Source of the DNA: Salvelinus alpinus
Lineage: Eukaryota; Chordata; Actinopteri; Salmoniformes; Salmonidae
Length of the DNA stretch: 64,000 nucleotides
Assembly: GCF_045679555.1 (NCBI RefSeq)
Contig: NC_092094.1
Coordinates: 38,289,430-38,353,429, forward strand
Direction of reading: 5' to 3'
Shown here: one piece after another, positions 10,701 through 20,383 of the stretch
How the letters are laid out: each line of letters starts with the position of its first letter
Position numbering within the stretch: position 1 is the first letter of the stretch
The notes under the pieces: model-generated
The model's database searches: none
Seen by the model: only the letters and a program-made list of their open reading frames with translations
Told to the model about the DNA's origin: nothing
Translations under genes and position numbers: made by a program

Positions 10701-13700
10701 CCCTCTCAGGCTAGTTTTGGTTACCCTCCCTACTCCCATCCCCAGGACTGGCCTTGGACACTACTGCCCCCCATGGCAGCCCCAACCTTGCAACAGGAGC
10801 CACACCAAGGCCTCCTGTGCACACCCAGAATGGAGCATTGGCAGCCACTCCGGTTCCCTGCAGCAGCTCAACTCCTTTGGCGGAGTTGACAAATAGCTGT
10901 AGATGACCCTATGTCTGTTAGCTCTTATGGGAATGAGCTGAATACCCCCTCTGACTTTAAGTCTCGCAGGGGGTTTGGGCAAGTGCACGATAAGAAAATG
11001 GACACAGGGCCGAGTGACGCAGCGGTTTAAGGCACAGGATCGCAGTGCTAAAAGCGTCACTACAGACTTGGGTTCGATCCCAGGCTGTATAATATCTGGC
11101 CGTGATCGGGAGTGCCACGGCGGCACACAATTGGCCCAACGTCATCCGGGTTAGGGGAGGGTTTGGCCGCGGGGGCTTTACTTGGCTCATCACGCTCTAG
11201 CGACTCCTTGTGGCGGGCCGGGTGACTTCGGTTGTCAGTTGAACGGTGTTTCATCCGACACATTGGTGCAGCTGGCTTCCGGGTTAAGCGGGCGGGTGTT
11301 AAGAAGCGTGGTTTGGCGGGTCATGTTTCGGAGGACACATGAAGCGGATCTTCACCTCCCGAGCCCGTTGGGGAGTTGCAGCGATGAGAAGATAGAACTT
11401 GTGGAGAAAAAGGGGGGTAAAATACAAATAAAAAAATAATAATGATAAAATGGACACAATTTAAATGTGGGTACAGTACTCGTGTCCTGACGTTCTGGTT
11501 CTCTCGGAAACATGGTTAAAGGGTTCTGTCTCTGATAAAGACATTGAAGTAAATGATTATAATGTATTTAGATGTGACAAATTACAGAAAAGTGGTGGAG
11601 GGGTTGCCATATATGTAAAATTAAATTTCATGGCGTCCCAATCTTTAAATATTTCTGGTCCCAAGACATTTTTGCTCCTGGTTGTAGATGTGTCCTTAAC
11701 CCCCCCACCGATGCCATGGCGGATGCTATTGGTGCTATATCTGAGTGTTTAACACCTTTTATGTCCTCGGAGTTGGTCATTTTAGGGGATTTGAATCTGG
11801 ATTAGCTATCCCCGGCCTCAGATCAATTTAAGAGTATGTGCTTTGATTTTAATCTGACACAATTGATCTCAAAACCACACGGCTAAATGTGAAAAACCCT
11901 GTTAACTCCTCATTGATTGATTTAATTCTTATGTGATGCTTTTAATCATAATTTCATCTCGGCAGGCTTTGTATTTGAGACAAACGGTGGTTTAATTGAC
12001 CCTGATCAGACAATCGACTGCTCTTCTTCCCTCTGCCAGACTCTAGCTGACTCGACAGTTATCCCGTCAACTTCTAGTGAATCTTTGTTTTAATTACAAC
12101 AATTTATTATCAGCGATGTTCTAGATGCCTTGCTTAAGATTGATGTAACAACAAAAAAATCCACTGGGGCTGATATGCTTGATCCATTTTCTCTGCAGCT
12201 CTCTGCCCCCCTGATTGCTGAATCATTAACCCATATGTTTTACCTAACAATTATATCTGGTACTATCCCCAAGGTTTGGAAGGCGGCCCATGTACTCCGC
12301 CTTCACAAAGGTGGTTTGACCCTTGTGACCTAAATAATTATCGCCCTATTTCTAAACTTTCTTGATCTAGCTAAAATATTAGAATCCTTGATTAATTCTC
12401 AGCTAAGATCTTATTTTTGAAAACATATTCTAAATGTACATCAGTCAGGTTTTAGACCAGGTCATAGCACTATCCCTGCTGCATCCCTAGTTATAAATGA
12501 TGTGCTTAACTGTATGGATAAAAGGCACCATTGTGCTGCCCTCTTCATTGACCTGTCAAAGGCTTTTGATACTGTTGATCCCTCACTGCTAATTCAGAGG
12601 CTTTCCTCAATTTAGAATATATCCTCAATAAAAATGTGCTTCTTCTATAGAATAGGTCCTGCCTCTCGCTAAATAGTAGAAAGCCGACTATTCGGACAAC
12701 GATCTTATTGGTCCTAGACTATGGCGACATCATCTAAATGAACGCACCTGCCACTTCATTAAAGTCGTTAGATGCAGTTTCTCATAGCACACTGCGCTTT
12801 ATTACAGGTGACAATTTCAGTACTCGTCACAGCATTCTCTACCAGAAAGTTGGTTGGCCCTCTTTGATGTCACGTAGGTTGATACATTGCTATGTTTTCA
12901 TTTATGAAGCCATTTTATAAAAGTCCCACTGTTCCTAATATCTTTACTAAACTTTAGACATACGACTTACCGCACCCGATCTCAGGTATAGTTAACTCTG
13001 GAAGTTCCTTTGGTCTTTACTGAGTTAGGTAAATCAGCTTTTAGTTTTCTTAAACCTTATTTGTGGAACAATCTTTACAAATTATTAAACTGGATGTTTT
13101 GGTGCCTATAGGGAAATTCAGAAAGCTGATTGAGGACCTTATTAATGATGCATGTGTTTGTTTGTTTATGACTGTTTTTCTTTCTGCTTGCATTTTGTAT
13201 TTATATTTTGAAGTGTGTATTTTCTGGAATTTATGTAATTCAGGGCTCATCTGTAAAGGAGACCTTGGTATCAGTATGACTCCCTGATAAAGGTTAAATA
13301 AAACATCTATCTGTTCCTATCTCACTCCAATCTACCGCACTTCTTTCTCTTGTCTTCGTCCCTCCAGAGGGTGAGGGTGGAGGATCTGGAAGACGGGGAC
13401 CTGCAGGATGTGTGGCTGTTGGTCAACCAGGAGGTGTTGAAGAGGATTCTGAGGGTCTTGCCAGTGAGACACCCCTCCTACAAGTACACCACCGACCTGG
13501 AGGATCTCTTCAGGAAGGTCCAGCAGGTGTTCCCACCACAGAGTGATGAGGTGTGTAAGACCGGCCATAGTGTCACCATCACTGTTCTACCCATCTCTCT
13601 GTTTGAACAAACGTATCTCATAATGGCCATGTATATTTATCTCTCAGAGAGAGCCACCAGAGCGAATAGAGGAGATCTACAAAAGGGTTAAGGAGATTGA

Positions 13701-16228
13701 CTCAAAAGGCTGGAGGTTCGTGACCCCCAAATCTCTGTTGGATAACTGCTATCGGACAATGCACTGTCTCTTCAAAGACTGCTTTCCCAGTGAAGACAGA
13801 GAGCAAGACTGTGAGTGCACTTCATTCCCTTACTGTACTTCCTCTCTTCCATTACCTCTGAACTCTGCCCTCTCTAATTCAATTACCCACTGTCCATCAA
13901 GAGTACTTTTCCAGACATGCAGTATTCATTCCTCCTCTTGTAACATGAGTCTTAACTACTTGTGACAGAAGTCAGATGATACACTATATATACAAAAGCA
14001 TGTGGACACCCCTTCAAATTTGTGGATTTGGCTTTTTGAGTATACCTGTTGCTGACAGGTGTATAAAATTGAGCACACAGCCATGAAATCTCCATAGACA
14101 AACATTGGCAGTAGAATGGCCTTACTGAAGAGCAACGTGGCACCGTCATAGGATGCCACCTTTCCAGTCAGTTCGTCAAATGTCTGCCCTGCTAGAGCTG
14201 CCCGGTCAACTGTAAGTGCTGTTATTGTGAAGTGGAAACGTCTAGGAGCAACAACGGCTCAGCCGCGAAGTGGTAAGCCACACAAGCTCACAGAACGAGA
14301 CTGCCGAGTGCTGAAGCGCGTAGTTCAAAAACATCGTCTGTTCTCGGTTGCAACACTCACTACTAAGTTTCAAACTGCCTCTTGATGCAACGTCAGCACA
14401 ATAACTGTTTGTCGGGAGCTTCATGAAATGGGTTTCCATGGTCGTGCATCCGCACACAAGCCTAGGATCACCATGCGCAATGCCAAGTATCAGCTGGGTT
14501 GGTGTAAAGCTCGCCGCCATTGGACTCTGGAGCAGTGGAAACGCGTTCTCTGGAGTGATGCTTCACCATCTGGCAGTCTGACGGACAAATCTGGGTTTGG
14601 TGGATGCCAGGAGAAAGCTACCTTCCCAAATGCATAGTGCCAACTATAAAGTTTGGTGGAGGAATAACGGTGTGGGGCTATTTTTCATGGTTCGAGCTAG
14701 GCTCCTTAGTTCCAGTGAAGGGAAATCTTCATGCTACAGCAGATGATATTCTAGACGATTCTGTGCTTCCAACTTTGTGGCAACAGTTTGGGCAAGGCCC
14801 TTTCTTTTTCAGCATGACAATACCCCCGTGCACAAACTGAGGTCCATACAAAAATGGTTTGTCGAGCTCGGTGTGGATGAACTTGACTGGCCTGCACAGA
14901 GCCCTGACCTCAACTCCATCTAACACCATATTAATGCTCATTATTTTGGAATAAGATGTTCGATGAGCAGGTGACCCCATACTTTTGGACAGAATAAAAC
15001 AATTAATGAAAGTCCCATGATGCTAGTGATTGTCCATTAGTATATAACTTAATAACCATCATTATTCATATTACTTTAATTAAATATTTTGGTTGTTGTG
15101 TATATTACATTTGTTTTATTTGATGACTTTATTATTTCATTCCAAGTCATCTCATCTCTATAGAGCTGCTGCCTATGCAGTCTGACAAAATCACTATTTT
15201 AGTAGTTCTTCAAAGTAAATAAGGCGTAGCTGTATGACTGCTAAATACCAAAAGTTGGCATTTTCCCCATCAACACAAACCTACTCAACTGGTTTGGCAT
15301 ACTGTATATGGGCTTGTTGTGTTCATTGTGTCTCTTCAGTGTTTGTAGACACTATGTTCTTATTCAACACTGTTTGAAGAGAGATGGTTGTCTATGCCCA
15401 GGTCATACTCATTGAGGTCTGTGCCATAAAAGGACTTGGAAATGCCTGTCAATATCTCCTGTTAGCCTATTTATTAATAATTTACACATCCTATATAGGT
15501 AAAACATAGCTATGTGTTGCCTGGTTAGACTGGTCAAACAAAGTTGAACCCAGATGGTACTTTGAGTTAATGTAAAGAAAGCTAAGTCATGTCAGACCGT
15601 GGGAAAGAAAACATACTGGCTGATTTCGACACTATCTTAAAGGGGAAGAGATGAGATGTTGGCCGCTTCCCACACATCCTGCCAGCCCTCTTACTGTTTT
15701 CTTTTGTCTTTATGTGCATCATACTGACACAACATAGAGCCGTAGACATGTTATGTTAAGGCCTGTTATCATGTCTGTATCATGCACTATTAACTTCACA
15801 GGTTAATTGCATCAGCACCTCTTAAGGTTGATATTTTCCCTATTTTACAGAGAGATCAGTGGAGGTTTTGAGGCTATAAAATATCTGTTAACAATTCAAT
15901 TGAAGAGTTTCCATATGAAAATATAAGGCAGGAAGGAGTACAAAGCACTCGTGAGGAACATGAATAATGAATATAAAAACCACAAGAAGAAAAAACAGAT
16001 ATAACATAGCAACAAAAAAATATAGTGAATAGGTTAAGGGCTTACTTCATGGCTAGGATGTTCAAAGCAAACCAAAAAAAAATTAATATAGTGTCATTGA
16101 TTATTAGAAACAGTTGGTATGATTTTATCAGAAATATTTAGATATGATTCATCTGTCACTTACACTATTTTCTTCCCTCAGATTGTGGCTTACCTCACTG
16201 GCGGAAGGGCAGAAAGAGACTACAGTAA
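4783..16228 (+). CDS. il34: Interleukin-34 (six coding exons, 204 aa)
   Basis: IL-34 is a secreted dimeric four-helix cytokine that binds CSF1R and supports macrophages, microglia and osteoclasts. Coding exons: 4783-4822, 6477-6580, 6751-6828, 13368-13550, 13648-13810, 16182-16228. All junctions are GT/AG and in phase, giving 615 nt including TAA. Exon 1 opens a signal peptide ([14 protein letters not shown], core continuing into exon 2). The stretch [20 protein letters not shown] (49-68) matches mammalian IL-34, and so do the LLDNC and MHCLFKDCF blocks in exon 5. N-glycosylation sequons lie at N55 (NYT) and N70 (NIT). The protein ends in a short basic tail, [15 protein letters not shown]. 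It lacks the long proline-rich C-terminus of the human protein. The 6.5-kb intron 3 is mostly repeats. CSF1 is excluded because the conserved block is specific to IL-34. Confidence 0.94.
4823..6476 (+). other. il34: il34 intron 1
   Basis: Starts GTAAGA and ends CCCCTGTAG. It contains a 20-base C run at 5420-5439 and no transposon I can recognise. No coding signal is visible. Confidence 0.75.
6829..8395 (+). other. il34: il34 intron 3, first part without recognised elements
   Basis: Begins with the donor GTGAGT. I see no gene, RNA or known repeat here; sequence is AT-rich toward 8030-8230. The small open frames show no family resemblance. Confidence 0.6.
8396..8611 (-). mobile_element. Terminal fragment of the CAGTACCAGTCAAAAGTTTGGACAC Tc1-like family
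   Basis: TA then CAGTACCAGTCAAAAGTTTG begins at 8396. The next 200 bp parallel 726-930 of the window, including CATGGAATCATGTAGTAACC and AGCCACCCTT. The other end is absent. The copy has no coding capacity. Confidence 0.85.
8774..9122 (+). mobile_element. 349-bp hAT-like MITE with 8-bp target-site duplication
   Basis: The left end CATAGAAATAAGAATGAAT and the right end, read inverted, CATAGAAATAAGAATAAAT form near-perfect terminal inverted repeats that extend about 28 bp. The flanks are GCCATCAC (8766-8773) and GCCATCAT (9123-9130), an 8-bp duplication with one mismatch, which is the hAT signature. No coding capacity, so it is non-autonomous. A second copy, inverted and split by a later insertion, lies at about 39354-42352. 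Confidence 0.82.
9123..9990 (+). other. il34: il34 intron 3, unrecognised stretch
   Basis: A frame at 9693-9968 is open for 91 codons but resembles no family I know. Treated as non-coding. Nothing else is seen. Confidence 0.5.
9995..13300 (+). mobile_element. Degenerate LINE (L2/CR1-like, ORF1 esterase + endonuclease + reverse transcriptase)
   Basis: Parts of a non-LTR retrotransposon lie in order. A coiled-coil-like segment is at 10000-10260. ORF1 SGNH-esterase remnants are at 10385-10700 ([34 protein letters not shown]). An apurinic endonuclease fragment is at 11465-11750 ([20 protein letters not shown]). Reverse-transcriptase pieces are at 12130-12333 and about 12450-12600 ([29 protein letters not shown]). 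A 3' tail ends at TAAAGGTTAAATAAAAC, about 13300. Many frameshifts, stops and deletions make it inactive; the palm-domain YADD block is not visible. It is split at 11007-11446 by a SINE. It occupies half of il34 intron 3. Confidence 0.85.
11007..11446 (+). mobile_element. tRNA-derived SINE inserted in the LINE, with 12-bp TSD
   Basis: The head GAGTGACGCAGCGGTTTAAGG and the B-box GGTTCGATCCC at 11071-11081 mark a tRNA-derived RNA polymerase III promoter. The body CGTCATCCGGGTTAGGGGAGG and the A-rich tail are shared with the minus-strand copy at 60541-60985. Direct repeats AAAATGGACACA at 10995-11006 and 11447-11458 are a perfect target-site duplication, so the insertion is complete. Confidence 0.93.
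13982..14991 (+). mobile_element. Tc1-like element (CACTATATATACAAAAGCATGTGGAC terminus), decayed
   Basis: Starts after TA with CACTATATATACAAAAGCATG and ends near CATACTTTTGGAC; the last bases of the 3' terminus are altered. Transposase remnants run through it: the blocks [19 protein letters not shown] (14430 onward), [14 protein letters not shown] and [12 protein letters not shown]. Stops and shifts break the frame, and the 3' quarter is deleted after the SPDLNSI-like block at 14900-14925. It sits in il34 intron 5. Other copies are at 4074, 28481, 32247 and 63101. Confidence 0.88.
14992..16181 (+). other. il34: il34 intron 5, remainder
   Basis: AT-rich DNA with no recognised repeat or gene. 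It ends in the acceptor TTTTCTTCCCTCAG before il34 exon 6. Confidence 0.6.
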
Positions 16229-16666
16229 ACCTGAGAAGGGCGCTATTGTTTTCATATGTATATTTATAATATATTGTCTACTGATGTTTATGTTCTGTGT
16301 TTTGATTGTGGGTTCTAGATGTGTTTAGACAGTTGTATGGTATAGGGCAGGTGGATATGCTCAAGCAGAGCGCGATATAGCATTTCTATTTTTATTATTT
16401 TATATTTTTTTGCAATCAGGGAACACTTATAGGTGACATAGGTATTAGCAACTGTTGCCCATAAAACTAAGAACACAAACATAGCCAACTACTCTCATCT
16501 CTGACTGTTTGTCTTTATGAACATTATAGTAAATGTGTTTGTTTAAAACTGTTATTTCTCTGTTCTATGTTTTTTATAAAATGCTTTAAGGTGTTTTTCT
16601 GACTTGCAGGCATAGTCAGTGAATTCCAGCCACTCATGTATTTGGCATTATGCACATCAATGCTGA

Positions 16667-16672
16667 AATAAA
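16667..16672 (+). terminator. il34: il34 polyadenylation signal
   Basis: AATAAA lies 439 nt after the il34 stop codon and is the first canonical signal seen downstream. It would give a 3' UTR of about 0.46 kb. Confidence 0.6.
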
Positions 16673-16689
16673 GCAATTTGTGAAAATCT

Positions 16690-17224
16690 ATTCCAGGTTC
16701 AACAAGAATTTCTGCAGTATGATTGATTGTGGTCAGATTACATCAGAGTTGTTTATGTACACAAGAGATTGTTTACATGCACACTTTTAATAATTGGATA
16801 TTAAACTGATTATGGCAGTAGACAGATTACGCAATAATCATGTCACACCTTACTCTGTTTATCTTAATCGGTTTGAGGTCAAAATGGAAACTTAAAACGG
16901 CTGGTTTTCTGAGCAATCTTTCAAATAATTAGGACATGTAAACACCTTAATCGGTGTTCCAGCAGTGTGTGTGATCCGCGCATGTGCTAGCACCAGCCAA
17001 GCGAGCCTCCTTTAGCGGTGGCTAAAGTTAGCTGTAGTTTTCTAATGGCTGTTTAAATAAAACTGAAGCATGGATTAGTACTTTCCGGGTGAGGAAATAT
17101 CTAACATCAAGTTGTAAAATAGTGAACTACTCCTTTTAAGGTGTCTACCATTAGACTCCTTAGTTAGTTCACTGCAGCTAGCGACTGGAACAAGCTGCAA
17201 AAAACACTAACCGGAACGTTTCAT
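16690..17224. other. Intergenic, no recognised gene
   Basis: Moderately AT-rich DNA. I recognise neither a gene nor a family here. Confidence 0.5.
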
Positions 17225-17572
17225 CTCCATCTCTTCATTCAAAGATTCAAATCATGGACACGCTTACTGACAGTTGTGGCTGCTTCGCGTGATGTATTGT
17301 TGTCTCTACCTTGCCCACTGTGCTGTTGTCTGTGCCCAATAGTGTTTGTACCATGATTTGTGCTGCTACCATGCTGTGTTCCATGTGTTGCTGCTATGTT
17401 GTTGTCTTAGGTCTCTCTTTATGTGGTGTCTCTTGTCGTGATGTGTGTTTTGATATTTTTATTAATGTTTTATTTTTAATCCCAGCCCCCGTCCCAGCAG
17501 GAGGCCTTTTGGTAGGCCGTCATTGTAAATAAGAATGTGTTCTTAACTGACTTGCCTAGTTAAAGGTAAACT
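17225..17572 (+). mobile_element. 3' end of a LINE with its SINE-shared tail
   Basis: Ends AGGCCGTCATTGTAAATAAG then TTCTTAACTGACTTGCCTAGTTAAAG, the tail found on salmonid LINEs and their partner SINEs. The preceding TGTGTTG-rich stretch is the LINE 3' UTR. It has no coding capacity. Confidence 0.72.
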
Positions 17573-18257
17573 ATCTCTCTCTCTCTCTATATATAATTCT
17601 TAATGGTCCAAGGATCTTGATATTTTCAGAGGTCGACTGGCTCTGGCAGCCAAAACAGCCAAATACTCCATCTAAACGTGAATGGATTCATAATTGCGAT
17701 ATGGTTCAAGAATCATAAAGCCCTTTACTTTGTCACGTCAAAATAATTTCACAAACGCAAAAATACACACATACTGTACACTGTTTTAACCAGCTTTATC
17801 ACAGTAGCAGCCGACAGTATTTTTCAGTGACAACATGTTTCTGGCGGCCTTATTCCGTTATACACAGGTGTTCGGAGCATGCTAGATAGCTAATTAGCAC
17901 AGGTGGTCCGTCTGTCTTCCGTAAACAAGTGCTGGAACGTGGAGATATGGCCATGTAGGGACAGAACCTAAAGACAGACCGTGTTCGTAAATTCACTCTT
18001 GAGTGCGCTCTGGGCGTTCGTAAATTCAGAGTATTGTCAGATTGTCCGTTCGTAAATTCAGAACGTTTCGCTCTTGGAGCGTTCAAAGCGCACACTCGAC
18101 GCTCTAGTAAGTTTTTTAATTATTTTTATTATAATAAATGTTTTATTATTACATTTCAAATTACAATACAATAAACATTTTTTTTTTTAAATATACGTGT
18201 TATGTCCTATCTGAAGAAACATAAAATAACATTAAAGTGAAAAAATCACTACACATG
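17573..18257. other. Intergenic with three spaced GTTCGTAAATTCA motifs
   Basis: GTTCGTAAATTCA occurs at 17983-17995, 18016-18028 and 18048-18060, spaced 33 and 32 nt apart. The rest is AT-rich with no gene seen. Confidence 0.6.
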
Positions 18258-18975
18258 AATTGAGCAAGTTGAGGTGACTAAACTGCTTGGAGTAACCCTG
18301 GATTGTAAACTGTCATGGTCAAGACATATTGATACAACAGCAGCTAAGATGGGGAGAAGTCTGTCCATAATAAAACGTTGCTCTACCTTCTTAACAGCAC
18401 TATCAACAAGGCAGGTCCTACAGGCTCTAGTTTTGTCCACCTGGACTACTGTTCAGTCGTGTGGTCAGGTGCCACAAAGAGGGACTTAGGAAAATTGCAA
18501 TTGGCTCAGAACAGGGCAGCACAGCTGGCCTACTGGCACACAGCTCGGACACCCATGCATACTCCACAAGACATGCCACAAGAGGTCTCTTTACAGTCCT
18601 CAAGTCCAGAACAGACTATGTGAGGTGCACAGTACTACATAGAGCCATGACTACATGGAACTCTATTCCACATCAGGTAACTGATGCAAGCAGTAAAATT
18701 AGATAAAAAAAAACAGATAAAAAAACACCTTATGGAACAGCAGGGACTGTGAAGCAACACAAACATAGGCACAGACACATGCATACTGTACACACACACG
18801 ATAACATACGCACTATACACACACATACACATGGATTTAGTACTGTAGATATGTGGTAGTGGTGGAGTGGGGGCCTGAGGGCACACAGTGTGTTGTGAAA
18901 TCTTTGAATGTATTGTAATGTTTTAAAAATGGTAAAAACTGCCATGGCAGCAGCTAATGGGGATCCATAATAAAT
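18258..18975 (+). mobile_element. 3' fragment of a non-LTR retrotransposon
   Basis: Frame pieces match the C-terminal part of fish LINE reverse transcriptases: VTKLLGVTLDCKLSWSRHID (18274 on), MGRSLSIIKRC and LGKLQLAQNRAAQLA in shifted frames. The end CTAATGGGGATCCATAATAAA is a LINE 3' terminus. Frameshifts and truncation make it inactive. Confidence 0.85.
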
Positions 18976-19617
18976 ACAACAAAATAAAAAATGCTGTAAA
19001 TTACTTGAATCATTAACTCTGATAAATCTATTATAGTAGTAGATCAGGATTGGAATATCCATTGCAGTGTGTAATGCAGCCTAGTTTTATTTACACCATC
19101 CCAGCAGATATCTTAGAAATATAACTTTACTTTGTAGCCTATAGGCTATGGATCATTTGATTGAGAACACACTAAATATAGCCTATCGGTGCACTTGATA
19201 TTGCGGGCCCAGCGGAGAATCAGAGATGAGGAACTAATTCTAAAATATAGATATTTCATCAGTTACAAATTACATGACCGTCCCCTGGACTAGATTTAAA
19301 AAAAATACTAACCCATGCTCTTGACTGAAATTGAAAAGGCATGACCCTCACCCAGTTTCCTCCAGGGAACCATTCAGTAAATATCAATCCATCCCTAATA
19401 ATCCTGTTTACATGGACACATCTGAAATCAGGCTACCTGATGGCTAGCCCTTGATCATGACTTTCAGTTCTATTACATTACACATGAGAGTCATTGGACA
19501 AAGGCGTCTTCTGAAGGGGGGAGTTTTGTTAAGATCCTCGACGCTCGGTCTGAACATTAACATGCATCGCCTGTGGTTTGGTTTTGGAAGCAAAGTTCAA
19601 TTGATGCACACCTTTAT
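18976..19617. other. Intergenic, no recognised gene
   Basis: No coding signal or repeat family that I can name. Confidence 0.5.
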
Positions 19618-20143
19618 AGGGTTAATCTAACTGCACTGTCCAATTTACAGGAGCTATTACAGTGAAAGAATACCATGCTATTGTTTGAGGAGAGTGCATA
19701 ATTTTGAACGTGAAAAGTTATTAATAAACAAATTAGGCACATTTGGGCAGTTTTGATAGAATGTTTTGAACAGAAATGCAATGGTTCATTGGATCAGTCT
19801 AAAACTTTGCACATACACTTCTGCCATCTAGTGGCTAAAATCCAAACTGCAAACTGCAGTTTGCATCCAAACTGCTGGAATAATACATTTTGGCCTTTCT
19901 CTTGCATTTCAAAGATGATGGTACAAAAAAAATACAAAAGAACGGTTGGTTTTTTCTTTGTATTATCTTTTACCAGATCTATTGTGTTATATTCTCCTAC
20001 ATTCCTTTCACATTTCCAAAAACTTCAAAGTGTTTCCTTTCAAATGGTATCCTTGCTTCAGGTCCTGAGCTACAGGCAGTTAGATTTGGGTATGTCATTT
20101 TAGGCGAAAATTGAAAAAAAGGGGCGGATCCTTAAGAGGTTTT
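19618..20143 (-). mobile_element. Salmonid-type interspersed repeat, possibly piggyBac-like, ending 240 bp before lonp2
   Basis: Blocks such as ATCTAGTGGCTAAAATCC, TTGCATTTCAAAGATGATGG and GGGGCGGATCCTTAAGAGG recall a family abundant in salmonid genomes whose termini carry TTAA. The superfamily assignment is recollection, not demonstrated. No intact frame. Confidence 0.55.
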
Positions 20144-20383
20144 AAGAAACAACATTGTACTGTATCAATTTGGAAACAATTCTCATCGGAAAATTCCACT
20201 GGCAATTGAGCGTTGCGCTTATATGTTAATGCGTTTGACCAACAGAGGGCGTTTGTCCCCTACTGCACGCCGTAGTTTCCAATGTTTGGACATTCGCCCT
20301 AGCCTGTCACCCGATGTAGAAAGAAGTACTATACATTTTGTCTATATTGACCTGAAGATAGGTAGCTGGGAAAACATCAAATA
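20144..20383 (+). promoter_or_regulatory. lonp2: Probable lonp2 proximal promoter and 5' UTR
   Basis: Only 240 bp separate the upstream repeat from the lonp2 ATG. No TATA box or CpG island is evident. No in-frame upstream ATG or stop decides the start; the start rests on homology of the N-terminus. The promoter position is inferred. Confidence 0.4.

Noticed and set aside
4783-16228. CSF1 instead of IL-34
   Set aside because: The PINY...VFKLSN block and the LLDNC...CLFKDCF block are IL-34 features; no CSF1-type transmembrane tail is present.
19753-20103. 116-codon frame upstream of lonp2
   Set aside because: It lies in a decayed interspersed repeat with no protein-like homology.
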